A DNA stretch of 64,000 nucleotides. It comes from Rosellinia necatrix (lineage: Eukaryota; Ascomycota; Sordariomycetes; Xylariales; Xylariaceae). How positions within the stretch are numbered: the stretch's first letter is position 1; each line of letters opens with the position of its first letter. Of the stretch, positions 24,047-34,508 are shown one piece after another. A program made the position numbers and the translations under genes. The notes under the pieces were generated by a model. The model did no database searches and was not told the DNA's origin. It saw only the letters and a list, made by a program, of their open reading frames with translations. The stretch is from contig JAGYVD010000002.1 in assembly GCA_021209875.1 (NCBI GenBank), positions 682,001 to 746,000 of the forward strand, in the 5' to 3' direction.

Positions 24047-25981
24047 ATGGAACAGTCCGAGACACCCGACGACGTACTGAAACCTGTCCAACTCCCACTA
24101 CCACGGCCCTCTTCACCTTCGACTTCGCCCCGATTTATCCCCCGTCTCGCTAACAGCGAGCCAACCCCCGAACCTCCTTGTGCCGAAGACTTGTCCGACT
24201 CTGTACTCTCTCTTCGGTTTCCGAGGCCAGTGGGAAACCGGCAACTGACTAACTGGGTATTTAGTAGCTCGCTAGACATAATGCAACCTGCGAACGTCCC
24301 AGACGAGGATCCCAGCTTGACCGAGCTGGGATATGATATTATCGGGACTGATGGAGAAAGCCAGGCTGAGTCTGTAGCAAGCTCCTTTGATTACCAGAAA
24401 CCCGACGATATCCAAAGCCTTGCCGGTACCGACGTGGATACTGATTCGTCCGATGACGAGGATGCCGCGCTTCACGAGACCACCATATCTGATGCTACTC
24501 TTGTCGATGGAGAATATCCTCGCAATCCTACCGAGGCTGAGGCTGAGGCCGAGACCCTGGATATGGTGAACCAGAGCTTAGAGAGTCCGACGAGTTTATC
24601 TCTATCTAATCCCTCTCCGTTTGAGACCCAGGCCTACATGGACCATATTCGAACTCACGAGCCAGACGCAGTGATCCAGGACCGATCTCCCACGATCAGT
24701 GACCTATTGCTCTTAGAGCAAGATCTATTGACAGGGCGCTTAGCCATAAAGGAGTCAGATAACCATATACCCAACAGTCCTCAAGGTAATGGAAACCTGT
24801 GGTCGGTCCTCGAGCATCTTCGTGAAAAACGACGGACATTGGCTATACTGTCTGGGTTCGTCCTTTTCTATAGCTTTGCCCTGGCCGCTAGGTACCTGTT
24901 ATCAGAAGCACCGATCCCAAGAGAACTATCGACGGTTCCGGTAGCGTCGGTTCCCGTTGTTGTTCACCCGACTTCCGTCAAAACGACACAATCAACGTCT
25001 GCGCTACCGACGATCTTACAGACACTCAGTGCCTTGCAGACTGCTAGTTCCCCCAACAATCTTATGCTTATTCCGTTTGGAAAGGACACCACCCAAACAG
25101 CTGTTACCGCTGTTCCGTCAGAAACCGTCTGCTCGGCGGAGCTCACTGGTCGCGACGAAATCTTGATTAGAATTCCCCAGAATATCAAGTCCTTTTGGTT
25201 GGCGAAGGATGCCATCCTAATTGCGGTGAGCCGTGGACTTCAAGATGTCCCTACTAAGGTATCTTCTGTCGACGAGGGCTTTCTCATCCAGGTGCCCCTG
25301 CGGGAGGCATATGGTGTGTTGGCCGTAACCATCGCGACGACTCGCAAGCCCCGCGTCAATGAGGTCTTCCGGCTTAATCTTGGCGCATATCGATTCGCAG
25401 AAGCGCTCGACGCTGGTAAGCAACTTGTGCGTGGATTTGCCCAGCGGGTTGTCAATACTGTAAACGGGACGACGTCATGGGTCGAGGAGACCTACATCCC
25501 TACCCTTGATGTTGTCTCGAAGCAAGTCTGCGACCAAACGGCCTCAGTTTCTGGTTCTGTGCTGCACGGTCTCCGAGAGGCGAGCGACACCATTCTTGCC
25601 ATCCCCAATCGTCTCATCGCGCAGCTCCAGCAGTCTCTCGAAGTCAAGGCTCTGTTACGCCGCGCCGGCCAGTTACGGCTCGAATTAGTGCAAGAAAGTC
25701 GAAACATCCGAGATGAGCTGCAACTGGCAGTCCTCATGAGCCGAGTGAACTCGAGATTGTTGTGGCTGAAGATGCAGGGCAAGGTGGAAGAACATGGGAT
25801 GTATTTGAGCAAGGCCGAGACGCACTTGAAAGAGCAGCGTGCCCATGTCGAGTCGGCTAGAATCGAAAGGGCCGAGCGCACCAAGAAGCAGATTCGGGCT
25901 TGGCACGAGCGGGACCACCCCGTCACGCCAAAGGGTTCCTTCTGGAGTAATATGGGTGCATGGGCGGGGCTGGAGGAGTAA
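24047..25981 (+). CDS. Unrecognised single-pass (type II) membrane protein, 644 aa, intronless
   Basis: I do not recognise a named family. The frame is one uninterrupted exon. Residues 1-260 are Ser/Pro-rich and strongly acidic, with a dense motif block at about 78-125 (SLDIMQPANVPDEDPSLTE, then GYDIIGTDGESQAES) that looks conserved rather than random. A basic stretch (LREKRRT) precedes one hydrophobic helix at about 262-285 (LAILSGFVLFYSFALAARYL), predicting a cytosolic N-terminus and a luminal C-terminus. Residues about 355-450 look beta-rich, with alternating hydrophobics ending in LNLGAYRF. An NGT glycosylation sequon follows near 472. The last 150 residues are amphipathic, charged helix that could form a coiled coil (AQLQQSLEVKALLRRAGQLR). 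This layout suits an endomembrane or nuclear-envelope protein. Codon use and length argue strongly that it is real. The function is unknown. Confidence 0.85.
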   Translation: MEQSETPDDVLKPVQLPLPRPSSPSTSPRFIPRLANSEPTPEPPCAEDLSDSVLSLRFPRPVGNRQLTNWVFSSSLDIMQPANVPDEDPSLTELGYDIIGTDGESQAESVASSFDYQKPDDIQSLAGTDVDTDSSDDEDAALHETTISDATLVDGEYPRNPTEAEAEAETLDMVNQSLESPTSLSLSNPSPFETQAYMDHIRTHEPDAVIQDRSPTISDLLLLEQDLLTGRLAIKESDNHIPNSPQGNGNLWSVLEHLREKRRTLAILSGFVLFYSFALAARYLLSEAPIPRELSTVPVASVPVVVHPTSVKTTQSTSALPTILQTLSALQTASSPNNLMLIPFGKDTTQTAVTAVPSETVCSAELTGRDEILIRIPQNIKSFWLAKDAILIAVSRGLQDVPTKVSSVDEGFLIQVPLREAYGVLAVTIATTRKPRVNEVFRLNLGAYRFAEALDAGKQLVRGFAQRVVNTVNGTTSWVEETYIPTLDVVSKQVCDQTASVSGSVLHGLREASDTILAIPNRLIAQLQQSLEVKALLRRAGQLRLELVQESRNIRDELQLAVLMSRVNSRLLWLKMQGKVEEHGMYLSKAETHLKEQRAHVESARIERAERTKKQIRAWHERDHPVTPKGSFWSNMGAWAGLEE

Positions 25982-27081
25982 GTATGTATGCATGGCGCCA
26001 TTATTCCGCATGTTTACTCTGGATGGGATGGACGTTTGGCGTTGGGTTGGTTCCTCAATGTTTTGTTTTCCTCTGCTGTCTCGTGGCGAACGACCCCCCC
26101 GCTCAACTTTTCTCCGATACCACGCCGAAGCGAGCCAATGTTTGATGGGTTACCTACGGCGACCAACATTTGCCCATTTGCTGTCGTTTCTTTGATCGTA
26201 GAGGGCATCGAGGCCGATGACGCAGATAAAGGGGGATATTAGCAGTGTCGTTTCGTCTCTTTATCCACTAGAGTGTCGGCTTCACACGCGAGACTGCCTA
26301 GGAAAAGGGAGGGGGCACCAAGACGGCGTATCTAGCGACTTGATGAGTCGGACAAGGCACTTTATAGGCTCTACACGAGGTCAATGGTATTTTTAACACG
26401 CACAAGAGGCCGTCACGGCGCATTGCGCAGGTGCAGCCATAGACTTGCATAGCGGTGATATGATCCCAATGCCCACCTACTGCTACTGAACCGATGAAAC
26501 TGTTGACTAATTGGCATACATGGCCTTTTTTGTTCTTCATCCCTCCCCATACTCTTCTTCCTCCTCTTCGGTATGTCAAAAGACAAAGGGAGTTAGTTGT
26601 AACTATACTGTAGGCATTTCCTTGGTCGTTACCCTGGATTCTGACACATGCATATATATACCTATGTATCTAGTTGACGAAAGGGTGTCTACTTAGGTAA
26701 ATAGGTACCTACACTATCTACGATAACGATAAGTGGAACCCTGTTACCTGTGGGCTAGGTACTTACCTACCTACCTACTAAGTGCCTAGGCAGGCACTTA
26801 GGCACTTATGTAATCCACATCTGTAATTCGGTAGCGCGCTGCAATAGGCGACAAGCGCATCCTCCCTCGGCTGTGGGCCCAGCTGCAAGCGACCTCGTTG
26901 CCTCGCCGCATCACCATCATCCCCATAACCTACGTACCTATCCCCAGCACGACGAGCTCATTTCATCGACGCACGGCGCCGCAGCGACGAGTCCCTATCT
27001 ATGCTAACCAGCGCACGAGCTCATAGCGCCGACGGCCACTTATGATACAGACTAAAACACGGAGCACGCGACTACCTCAGG
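25982..27081. other. Intergenic region between the membrane-protein and SGF73 genes
   Basis: No gene is seen in these 1.1 kb. TAGGTA/CCTA motifs cluster at 26690-26815, including the near-palindrome AAGTGCCTAGGCAGGCACTT at 26779-26798. The region 26860-27080, before the SGF73 start, is probably its promoter. Confidence 0.6.
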
Positions 27082-28653
27082 ATGGCAACCGCCACAGAGG
27101 CGCGGAAAGGTACGGAACTACGTCCCTCCGGCTAGCGAGCCCCGTCTTGGACAGGTCATTAACGCGCGCACGTGTCCCTTCCGCATAGGTCCCGACGACG
27201 AAGGCACCATCAATGTCGCATCCAAGAGGGCGGCGAGGGTCAAGCTCGGGGGGGTTTTGCGGCTGAAGAAAGTCGGCCCTCGACAGACGAAACCGGGCAA
27301 CTGGAGGGATGGAAGCATTCCGGACGGTGGGTTTGCCTCTGCTGTGCCGCAGCATCGCGATGCGGTGGCACGGCTTCCATTGCCGCGGCACTACTAACCG
27401 GATTGCCCCCTCCCAGACGAGAAGAAGGCGAAACGCACCGGGAGCCCCTCGACCACCACCGCTGCGTCGTCCCCGGACCCCGCGGTCAACCTGCTCGACG
27501 ACGGCCCTCGCGAAACCTTCATGAACGGCCGGCCGCTCGAGGATAGCCTGAACCTGCAGCAATGCAGGCTATGCAAGAAGGGCGTAATAAAGACCGCCGC
27601 CAAGGTCCACATCGATAATTGCATGAAGATCAAGAAAGAGAAGGCGCAGCGCAAGAAAGAGGCCCGGGAGGCCAGGGAGCGCGCCAAGGAACAGGCCCGG
27701 GAGGAAGAAGCGCGCAAGGCCGATGGCGATGGCGACACGAAGATGAACGATGACAGTGACGACGACGACGACGGGTCGCCCGAAAAGAAGGCCAACGGCA
27801 AGGCCTCAAAGAAGCTGGGCGGTAAGAAGCCGGATGGCGAGCTGAAAGGCAAGAAGCGCAAGGCCGATGCCGACCCGGAAAAGGGCCCCAAGAACAAGAA
27901 GAAGAAGGAGGAACCTAAGCCGAAGGTGCCCAAGCCTAAAGGTATCTATCTACATGCTCGTCCCTATCACCACGTGCTTTATCATGCTCGTGTTGTATTA
28001 ATCGTAGGATTACACTACACCTAGGGCCCGTCGATGTCGAGAAGCAATGCGGCGTTCTGTTACCGAACGGGCAACCGTGCGCGCGCTCTCTTACCTGCAA
28101 AAGTCATAGCATGGGCGCGAAACGCGCCGTCGCCGGCCGCTCACTGCCCTACGACATGCTACTTGCCGCCTACCAGAAGAAAAACCAAGCCAAACAACAG
28201 AGTAAGTCCATGATACAGGCGACGTGGGGATAGCAGTATACTGACGGACACCACGTAGAAGCGGCGCTGGATGCCAATGCGCCCCTCGAAGAGGACGACG
28301 AGGCAAACGGGGGCCCGGTGGATTCAGACGAGGAAACGGCGGCCGTAATGAGCGCATTAGCCCGATGGAACCCCCAACCCGTCTTACCACAGCCTATATT
28401 TACGCCCATCCGACGCACGTACCAGCTAGCACGACTCCGCGACCAGTTACAGACGGCCACTAATGGTGGGCGAACTAACATCTTCCGGGTAGTCGGCCTA
28501 GGTGTGCAGAAGATGGCAGAGGTGAACCAAGACGGCATGGATCTAGACGCGCCGGGCGAACCAGACATATCGATGATGCACAATGCACGCAGATCGTCAA
28601 GTTTCAGTATACAAGCAGCCTCGCGTGGGCCGTCGGTTAGTAGCCGGGCCTAA
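27082..28653 (+). CDS. SAGA complex subunit Sgf73, ataxin-7 family (five exons, 420 aa)
   Basis: This protein anchors the histone H2B deubiquitinase module to the SAGA co-activator in the nucleus. Exons: 27082-27109, 27189-27326, 27417-27941, 28025-28201 and 28259-28653, all GT-AG. The first 28 nt encode MATATEARK. Exon 2 gives a basic segment ending [12 protein letters not shown], typical of the region that docks into the deubiquitinase module. An N-terminal zinc-finger signature, CRLCKKG...HIDNC, is at about residues 104-120, followed by a long charged Lys/Asp/Glu-rich linker. The SCA7 domain begins at about residue 231 ([19 protein letters not shown], then [19 protein letters not shown], then [13 protein letters not shown]), carrying the Cys/His residues of this zinc-binding fold. 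The C-terminal tail (about 130 residues) is Ser/Arg-rich. GCN5, the acetyltransferase of the same complex, is 31 kb downstream. Confidence 0.93.
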
Positions 28654-29040
28654 GAACGCCAACAGTTGATTCGAAAACCACCGCAAGCAAGCGGGTATTG
28701 CGAGAACCAGCACTGTTGGATCTCATTGGCGTTGGCGGACCACTCGGTCTCTCTCCATTTCCCGTCACGCCACCAAACCCCATCGGTATGGGAGGGGGGT
28801 GTCAAAGGGACAAGGAGAGGGGGAGGGCTTTATTGTATAAATGGAATTGGGGCAACGACGCGGCGTTTATCAGGGATATACCACATATATTTTCACAGCT
28901 GTTTACCACGATTTGATATTCCCACGACTTTGTACCGGGGTCTTTTTTTTTTTTTTTTTTGGCGTTGGGTTTGGCCTACGAGGTTACATGTAGGCCAGGT
29001 TAGGCATTCATCGACACACAGCACCGTGAACGAAGAGTTT

Positions 29041-29126
29041 GACGACGACGAAGAAGAAGAAGAAGAAGAAGAAGAAGAAGAAGAAGAAGGAGGAGGAGGA
29101 GGAGGAGGAGGAGGAGGAGGAGGAGA
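29041..29126. repeat. GAC/GAA/GGA purine-strand microsatellite
   Basis: Three GACs lead into about 13 GAA units and then about 12 GGA units, an 86-base almost pure purine strand. An 18-base T run lies 80 bases upstream. The plus strand would translate as poly-Glu/poly-Gly and the minus strand as poly-Leu, but neither is coding. Confidence 0.95.
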
Positions 29127-30198
29127 AAGACTACAATATCTATGTCTTCCCCCGTTTGTATGCCCTGTAAGATATTCGTAGATAGCATGGCATACATTCC
29201 AGGAAATCAGTATCCCGACTGCGGGGATAGGGAGGTTGTTTGGTTGGCTGGGTACCCAAATCTAGGATGCCGCCACCTAACCATACCCTCTACTCACTAG
29301 GTACCTGCTTTAGTCAATACACGCAGCTCTTAGACTAGATGGGCCAAGTGCTGTTGGGGATGAATTGGCCAGTAGATGACGGCTCGTTGATTTTGTTTGC
29401 TGTTGTTTTTCAACTGATCTTTCTTTTCTTTTTTTTCTTTCCTTTTTTTCATTTGTTATCTTTCTCGGGTTAGAGCCACTGATCAAGCGCACTCACTGCC
29501 CAGGAATGGCAATGTTCTTGGTAGGTAGGGAGAGGTAAAACGCAGAACGCAGAGGGCACGTTGGAAATCAGCCATAAACACGTGTCACTGCCTAAGCACT
29601 ACCTACCTACTTACTGCCTATGTTATTGGTAGATTACCTACCTACCATGGAGGTTTCAGCCATTCATGAATCTAATTATTGCCCGACTAGCAACCTAAGA
29701 CTAAGGTAGTGGGATCATGGTAGGTACCTTACCTACCTACTATGCGTCTCGACAGACATCCATGTCAAAATAAACGTCCAATCCTTAGGACATCAAAGTG
29801 CATTTATTATTTATTTCGCCATACCATATATTATTCAATGTCAACTAAATCGCCTAGTCCAGGTTTAGTCTACCTTGGTGAACTAGGTAAACTAGGTAAA
29901 CTTCTATGTGGGGCTTCCAACTCGATAAGCCCGTCAAGCAATGACGTCGTTCCATTCCGTCCCCGGAGCTTTCTGGTACGTAGTATCTAATGGGTACAAG
30001 TAACAGACAAGCCTCGGTCCTTTCCCTCGTGTACTAGCTTACTTACACTCCTACTCTCTATCACATGTATCCAATCCCATCGTCAGGCAGATAGATAAAT
30101 AACCACATATGTATGATAAAACGGCCAGTAACAATCAATTTTCCCAGCACTCTCGAGCAGCAGAAGTACATCATACTACACTATATCGATCCGAGTGT

Positions 30199-30250
30199 AC
30201 ATACATACATACATACATACATACATACATACATACATACACACATACAT
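30199..30250. repeat. ACAT tetranucleotide array
   Basis: About ten perfect ACAT/CATA units end in ACACATACAT. Both strands stay open through it, which explains the Tyr-Val-Cys-Met and His-Thr-Tyr-Ile readings seen there. Confidence 0.95.
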
Positions 30251-30732
30251 AATATAGTGCGAACTGCAGGAGCTTTTCGCGATTTGTTGACACTGGTCGA
30301 GCCCAATCACCACCCCAATCCGGTCGATGGCCCAATAGCACGACGACAAATCGTAAGGGGCCCGAAAACAGCTCGACAGAGCCAGCACAACACACACACC
30401 CTTCACGCCCCGAGCCCAACAGGAGTGTCCCGCGCAACCCATCCCCCCAACCACGTTTGGTACCAGCACGGCGTGAATTGGCACTTGGGAGGCGAGTCAC
30501 CAAGGGTCCAATCCGCGGAGCAGACAAGGGGGTGGGAAGGGGGGAGCCAAGCGCACACATGCCGCCTACGTGCAGACGGCTGAATCGATACCACCCTTCT
30601 CTTCCCTCACGCCACTCTTAGTCGGCGGAAAGGGGGTGCGGGTGTACTATTCTGGGTCCTGTCGATCCCTTGCGTGTGGGTTGCTCGATTCAATATAAGC
30701 CAAACCCGCGCACATTTTCTAGAAAAGAAAAC

Positions 30733-32348
30733 ATGCCACCGTCAACCCCGTCCTCCTCCTCCTCCTCCTCCATCCGTGATGCCAATAGTGCCCTACCGGC
30801 TCTTCATCACGCCTTATCAGGATCCCTCGGCACCCTAATTTCGACATGCAGTCTGTATCCCCTGTCCCTAGTCGTCGCCCGTCTGCAAGTCCAGCGGCAG
30901 CTCCGCCGTCGTTCAGGGGGCCGTCACGAAGACCATCGAGAGGAGCATCGGGAGGAGGATCAAGAGGATCATCGAGACGGCCGTCGAGAGGAGCCTCCTC
31001 ACGTCCCCGCCCGGGTTCCCAGTCCGGGTCCCGCTCCTCCGGGTCCCGCTCTTCCGGCTCCCGGACTGCAGGGTCTTTCCACTCCTCCTCCTATTACTCC
31101 AGCTCCTACCTCACTACCGCCGCCTCCTCCGCCCGGCAATCGCCTTCCAAGAAAACGAGCCGGTATACAGGAGACGCCAGCTCGAGATCAAGATCGCGAG
31201 CCGCAACGAACGGCCAGGGAAGCGGGGATCGTCGACGCTTTTTCGCAGATCTGGAGTTCCGATGGCGGTGGCGGGCTGAAAGCGTTCTATACTGGCCTGG
31301 CACAAGGTAAATTCCATTCCTGCGATTCCACCCCCACAGTTCATTTGGAACGATGTCTCTTGCGTGGCCCTGTCGGATGATAAGGTAGACAAAACCATTA
31401 ACATTACCCCTAGATGCTCCCAAATCTGTCTTGGACTCTTTCCTCTTTTTTCTCTTCTATGAGTGGCTTCGCTCCCTGCGCCTGAGATCACGCCGGCGGG
31501 CCGGACGCGCTAAGGGCAGAGGCCTGGGTGTGGCGGAAGAGCTAGCTGTTGGTATGGCCGCTGGTGCTTGCTCGCGCGCTTTTACCACGCCTATAGCAAA
31601 CGTTGTCACCCGCAAGCAGACAGCGACGCTGCTTGACCCCGGTGGCGCCCCCGGGGTTCGTCAGATTATGCGCAACATACGGCGGGAGAAAGGTATTGCC
31701 GGGTTCTGGTCAGGGTATTCAGCTACTCTCGTATTGACGTTGAACCCGAGCCTCACATTCTTTCTCCAAGAGTTTCTGAGGGCAACTTTTGCTGAGCAGG
31801 CGTATGATGATCCGGGCACCCAATTAACTTTCTTGTTTGCGGCAACCAGCAAGGCTATTTCCAGTTTCATCACATATCCTTTTCAAATTGCCAAAACCAG
31901 GCTACAAGCCGGAATACCCTTAGACTTGGGCCGGTCGGACGAAGAACAACCGGCTAAAGTACACCAGACCCATTCAAAGCCCGATAATGGCAACGACGAT
32001 AGCAATGATGCCGAAAGAGGGCTCGGGAATAAACCCAAGGCAATCCGCGCCATGCAAAAATTTGCCCAACAAAGCGTCTTTGGTATAGTAGCCCACATCC
32101 TTCGGACCGAGGGAATTGGATCCCTATACGACGGTGTCGGTGCCGAACTACTCAAAGGCTTCTTTGGCCATGGCACAACCATGCTCGCGAAAGACGTCGT
32201 GCACAAATTACTGTTTCGGTTGTATATCTTTGCACTAGGCGCCTTGTTCAGTCTCCGAAACCGACCGCCCAAGAATACTATAATACGAGCGGCGCTGATC
32301 TCTATATCCCGCTATCGGCAGGGGATTAGACGACAGAAAGTCCAGTAG
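30733..32348 (+). CDS. Mitochondrial carrier family protein, peroxisomal PMP47/SLC25A17-like (two exons, 502 aa)
   Basis: This is a solute carrier of the six-helix carrier family, most like the peroxisomal adenine-nucleotide/CoA carriers of the PMP47 group. Exons are 30733-31306 and 31414-32348, joined as GLAQ then DAPKSVLDSFLFFLFYEWL. The three carrier repeats are visible through their signatures YPLSLVVARLQVQ (about residue 44), TPIANVVTRKQT (mid) and TYPFQIAKTRLQA (about residue 365). The first lacks the usual acidic residue. About 105 residues of Arg/Glu/His- and then Pro-rich low complexity separate the first signature from the second helix, explaining the excess over the usual 300-350 residues. 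A second loop insertion (about residues 378-415) is Asp/Asn-rich. The C-terminus is basic. Membership of the family is clear; the peroxisomal location and substrate are inferred. Confidence 0.85.
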
Positions 32349-32740
32349 ACACAGCAGATCCGTGAATTGAACGTCGGTGCAGACCTCAGCAACAGATTTC
32401 AAAGGCTGCCCTAAAAGCGAGCCCTACTGCGCTGCTCCCCAGCTCCCTCCGACGACTATCTGGGGTAGAGAAGTTAATGAGGGCTTCATTTTCTATATAT
32501 TTACAACATTTATCATGGTGTAAATGTGTTCAAACTGAAGGGAAGTAAAAGACCGCTCGAGGTTGGGTCGACGTGAACTTACAGGGACGCGCTGTATGCG
32601 CCCATGTAGTTAATCTGCTGTTCTCGGGCGCGGATTCTGGGTCTGGGCGAGGATAGGTGGCGCATAAGGTTGACGCAAGTCATTAGAGTTCTACAATGCA
32701 GGGACCGGGAAGAAAATTAATGTAATATAATTTGTGTCGC
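32349..32740. other. Convergent intergenic region
   Basis: This is the 3' flank between the carrier gene (+) and the NOSIP-like gene (-). It is A/T-richer around 32480-32525. No gene is seen. Confidence 0.6.
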
Positions 32741-33966
32741 TCAACATTGGAATGCAGCGACGCCGTTCCTGCGCACTTCATTGGCGCCACCGGCCGAATA
32801 GCCCGTACCCTCGCTCCTGAGCTCGACTAAACCGGGCCGTATGTTATCCTTTTCTTTCTCCTTCTTCTTGCCCTCGTGATTACGATCGTGGCCACGGACC
32901 CCGCTGTTGGTGAGGTCGGTGTCGCATACGTAACACCTAAGCGCGCCGGGCCCCGAAGCGTGGGGGTCGTCGTTGTGTTTGTTTGGCTTCATAAATTTCT
33001 CGACACAGCCTCCGCACAGCACATGTCCACAAGGCTTCGCTAACATGGCCTTGGACGAATTCCCTAGACCTTTCTTGCAAGCTGGACATATGCGCACCGC
33101 CTTTCCGTTCTTGCTCTTCCCGTTGTCGTCGTCCTCAGTGGTGAAATGGATCTTGACTAGGGCGTGGAGCGAATAGGTATGTGGCTTGTCTTCAGGCGAC
33201 GCGGGGCATATAGGGCTCGTCTTGATCTTCTTCACAACATCGTGGAGGGTGTCGCGGGTGTTGCTGGAGGGTGTGACCGTGGGGACCCAAAAGGAGGGTA
33301 AGGTTGGCCGAGCCGCCTTCTCGTCGTCAATGTCCTTTCGGGCTTTGGCTCGATCGTCTGCGGCAATGCGTTGTATTTCATCTTCGTCTATTTCAAATTT
33401 TCGCTTTCTAGCCCCAGCTCCCTGACCGGCTTCGGCTTCGGCGGTGGAGGATTCTTGCCTGTCGTGGCCGTCGGACGTGAGCTTTGAAGAGGGGGCGGTT
33501 CGCGACCGCACGTCGAGCCCGTGTTGTGTCATCTCGAACTCACGCACCGCTCTCTCGTGGGCCTCGGCATCTAACTGGGACTGGTGTTCCTTGGCCTCGC
33601 GTTCTTCCTGCCCCTTCAGTTTCTCCAGGCGCTTGATCTCCTTCTTCTGCGCAAGTATGTTGCTCAGGGCGCACTCGCGACAGAATATATCGCCATGGGT
33701 ACAGGACACGGGGTCAATGGCTGACTCGAGACAGAGGCGACATGCGGAGAAGGGGAGAAAGCTCTCGCGATTGAGCCGGGCAGATGTTGATGCCCATGAC
33801 TTCCGCGCCAGCTCTCGCTCGTACGATGTGAATACGGCGCGGGAAGTATTTCGTTTGCCTGCCGCTTCCTGTTAGCTGGTGTTGACACCGAGAGGGTATA
33901 AATACATCAATATAGATAGATGCATCTATATACAACGACGCGGGGGAGAGCCCTACTATGAGACAT
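32741..33966 (-). CDS. NOSIP-like RING-finger protein (two exons, 375 aa)
   Basis: This is a homologue of nitric-oxide-synthase-interacting protein, a nuclear RING/U-box-type E3 ligase that in other eukaryotes associates with the spliceosome. The coding exons are 33966-33957 (10 nt, ATG TCT CAT A) and 33858-32741. The joined N-terminus reads MSHSKRNTSRAVFTSYEREL, the conserved start of the fungal family. The intron begins GTAGGG, ends GCGGCAG and contains a GCTAAC branch-point match. The N-terminal zinc-finger region has CRLCLESAIDPVSCTHGDIF and CREC (about residues 35-65), followed by a charged coiled coil (QKKEIKRLEKLKGQEEREAK). The C-terminal RING begins CPACKKG and continues CGHVLCGGCVEKF to CYVCDTDL (about 260-320). 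The gene is divergent from tafazzin with a 542-base shared promoter. Its role in fungi is inferred from homologues. Confidence 0.88.
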
Positions 33967-34508
33967 GATAGCATTGGATTAGGGGAGTATTAGGTAGTGA
34001 GGGAAAAGACAGGCCCCATCAGACACCGGGCATTGGATGCTGGTAGTGTAGATACGTAAGTGGTTATGGGACTTTGCTAAGGTAGCTGCACTCCGGAGGC
34101 GGTCATGGCTGCTGTTGCTATCTAAAATATTGGCGATGTTCCACCATGCAAAGATGGGGCCCACATGGTAGGTACTTAGGTTACCTACCTAGGTAGGTAG
34201 GTAGTGTGGTTACCCTGAACACATTACCCAGCAGCAAAAGCTTGGCAAAACTCCAGCACCCAACTTCCAAGCTTGCTTGCTTGGTAGAAAAGCTCCCATC
34301 ACCAATTAATTACTATCCAAGGCTAATTGCCTGCCTACAATCATACATTTATATTTATTCGTTATGTAGTTACTCCCCCCCCAACACATACGCTATGTCA
34401 CTATTTTTTTTTCATTCCTGCAAAGCGTGACAGAGAAACAGAGAGAGCAAGTGAGCGGGTGAGCGGGTGAGCGACATCTCAGCTTATGGCTCTGCAATCC
34501 TCCCGGCA
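33967..34508. promoter_or_regulatory. Divergent promoter region between NOSIP-like and tafazzin genes
   Basis: Two genes are read outward from these 542 bases, so both promoters must lie here. The middle carries a compact motif cluster, GGTACTTAGGTTACC and ACCTAGGTAGGTAGGTAG, at about 34169-34205. It is the cleanest example in the window of the TAGGTA motif inside an undoubted promoter. A GTGAGCGG repeat at 34452-34474 and a C8 run at 34376-34383 are also present. Confidence 0.6.

Larger units (their letters stand above)
28654..30732. other. Intergenic region with large purine tract
   Basis: No gene is seen in these 2.1 kb. It contains an 18-T run (28943-28960), the GAA/GGA purine tract (29041-29126), TAGGTA/CCTA clusters (about 29520-29745), an ACAT tetranucleotide array (30199-30250) and, from 30250, the presumed promoter of the carrier gene. 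Open frames over the microsatellites are artefacts of repeats. Confidence 0.6.

Noticed and set aside
27394..27933. 179-codon antisense frame over SGF73
   Set aside because: Ser/Phe-rich shadow of the Lys/Glu-rich linker; no domain.
28666..29181. 171-codon frame downstream of SGF73 ending in poly-Glu/poly-Gly
   Set aside because: Its second half is the translated GAA/GGA microsatellite and the first half has no recognisable content.
30171..30583. Both-strand open frames with repeated YVCM and HTYI
   Set aside because: Produced by the ACAT tetranucleotide array, which has no stop codon in any frame.
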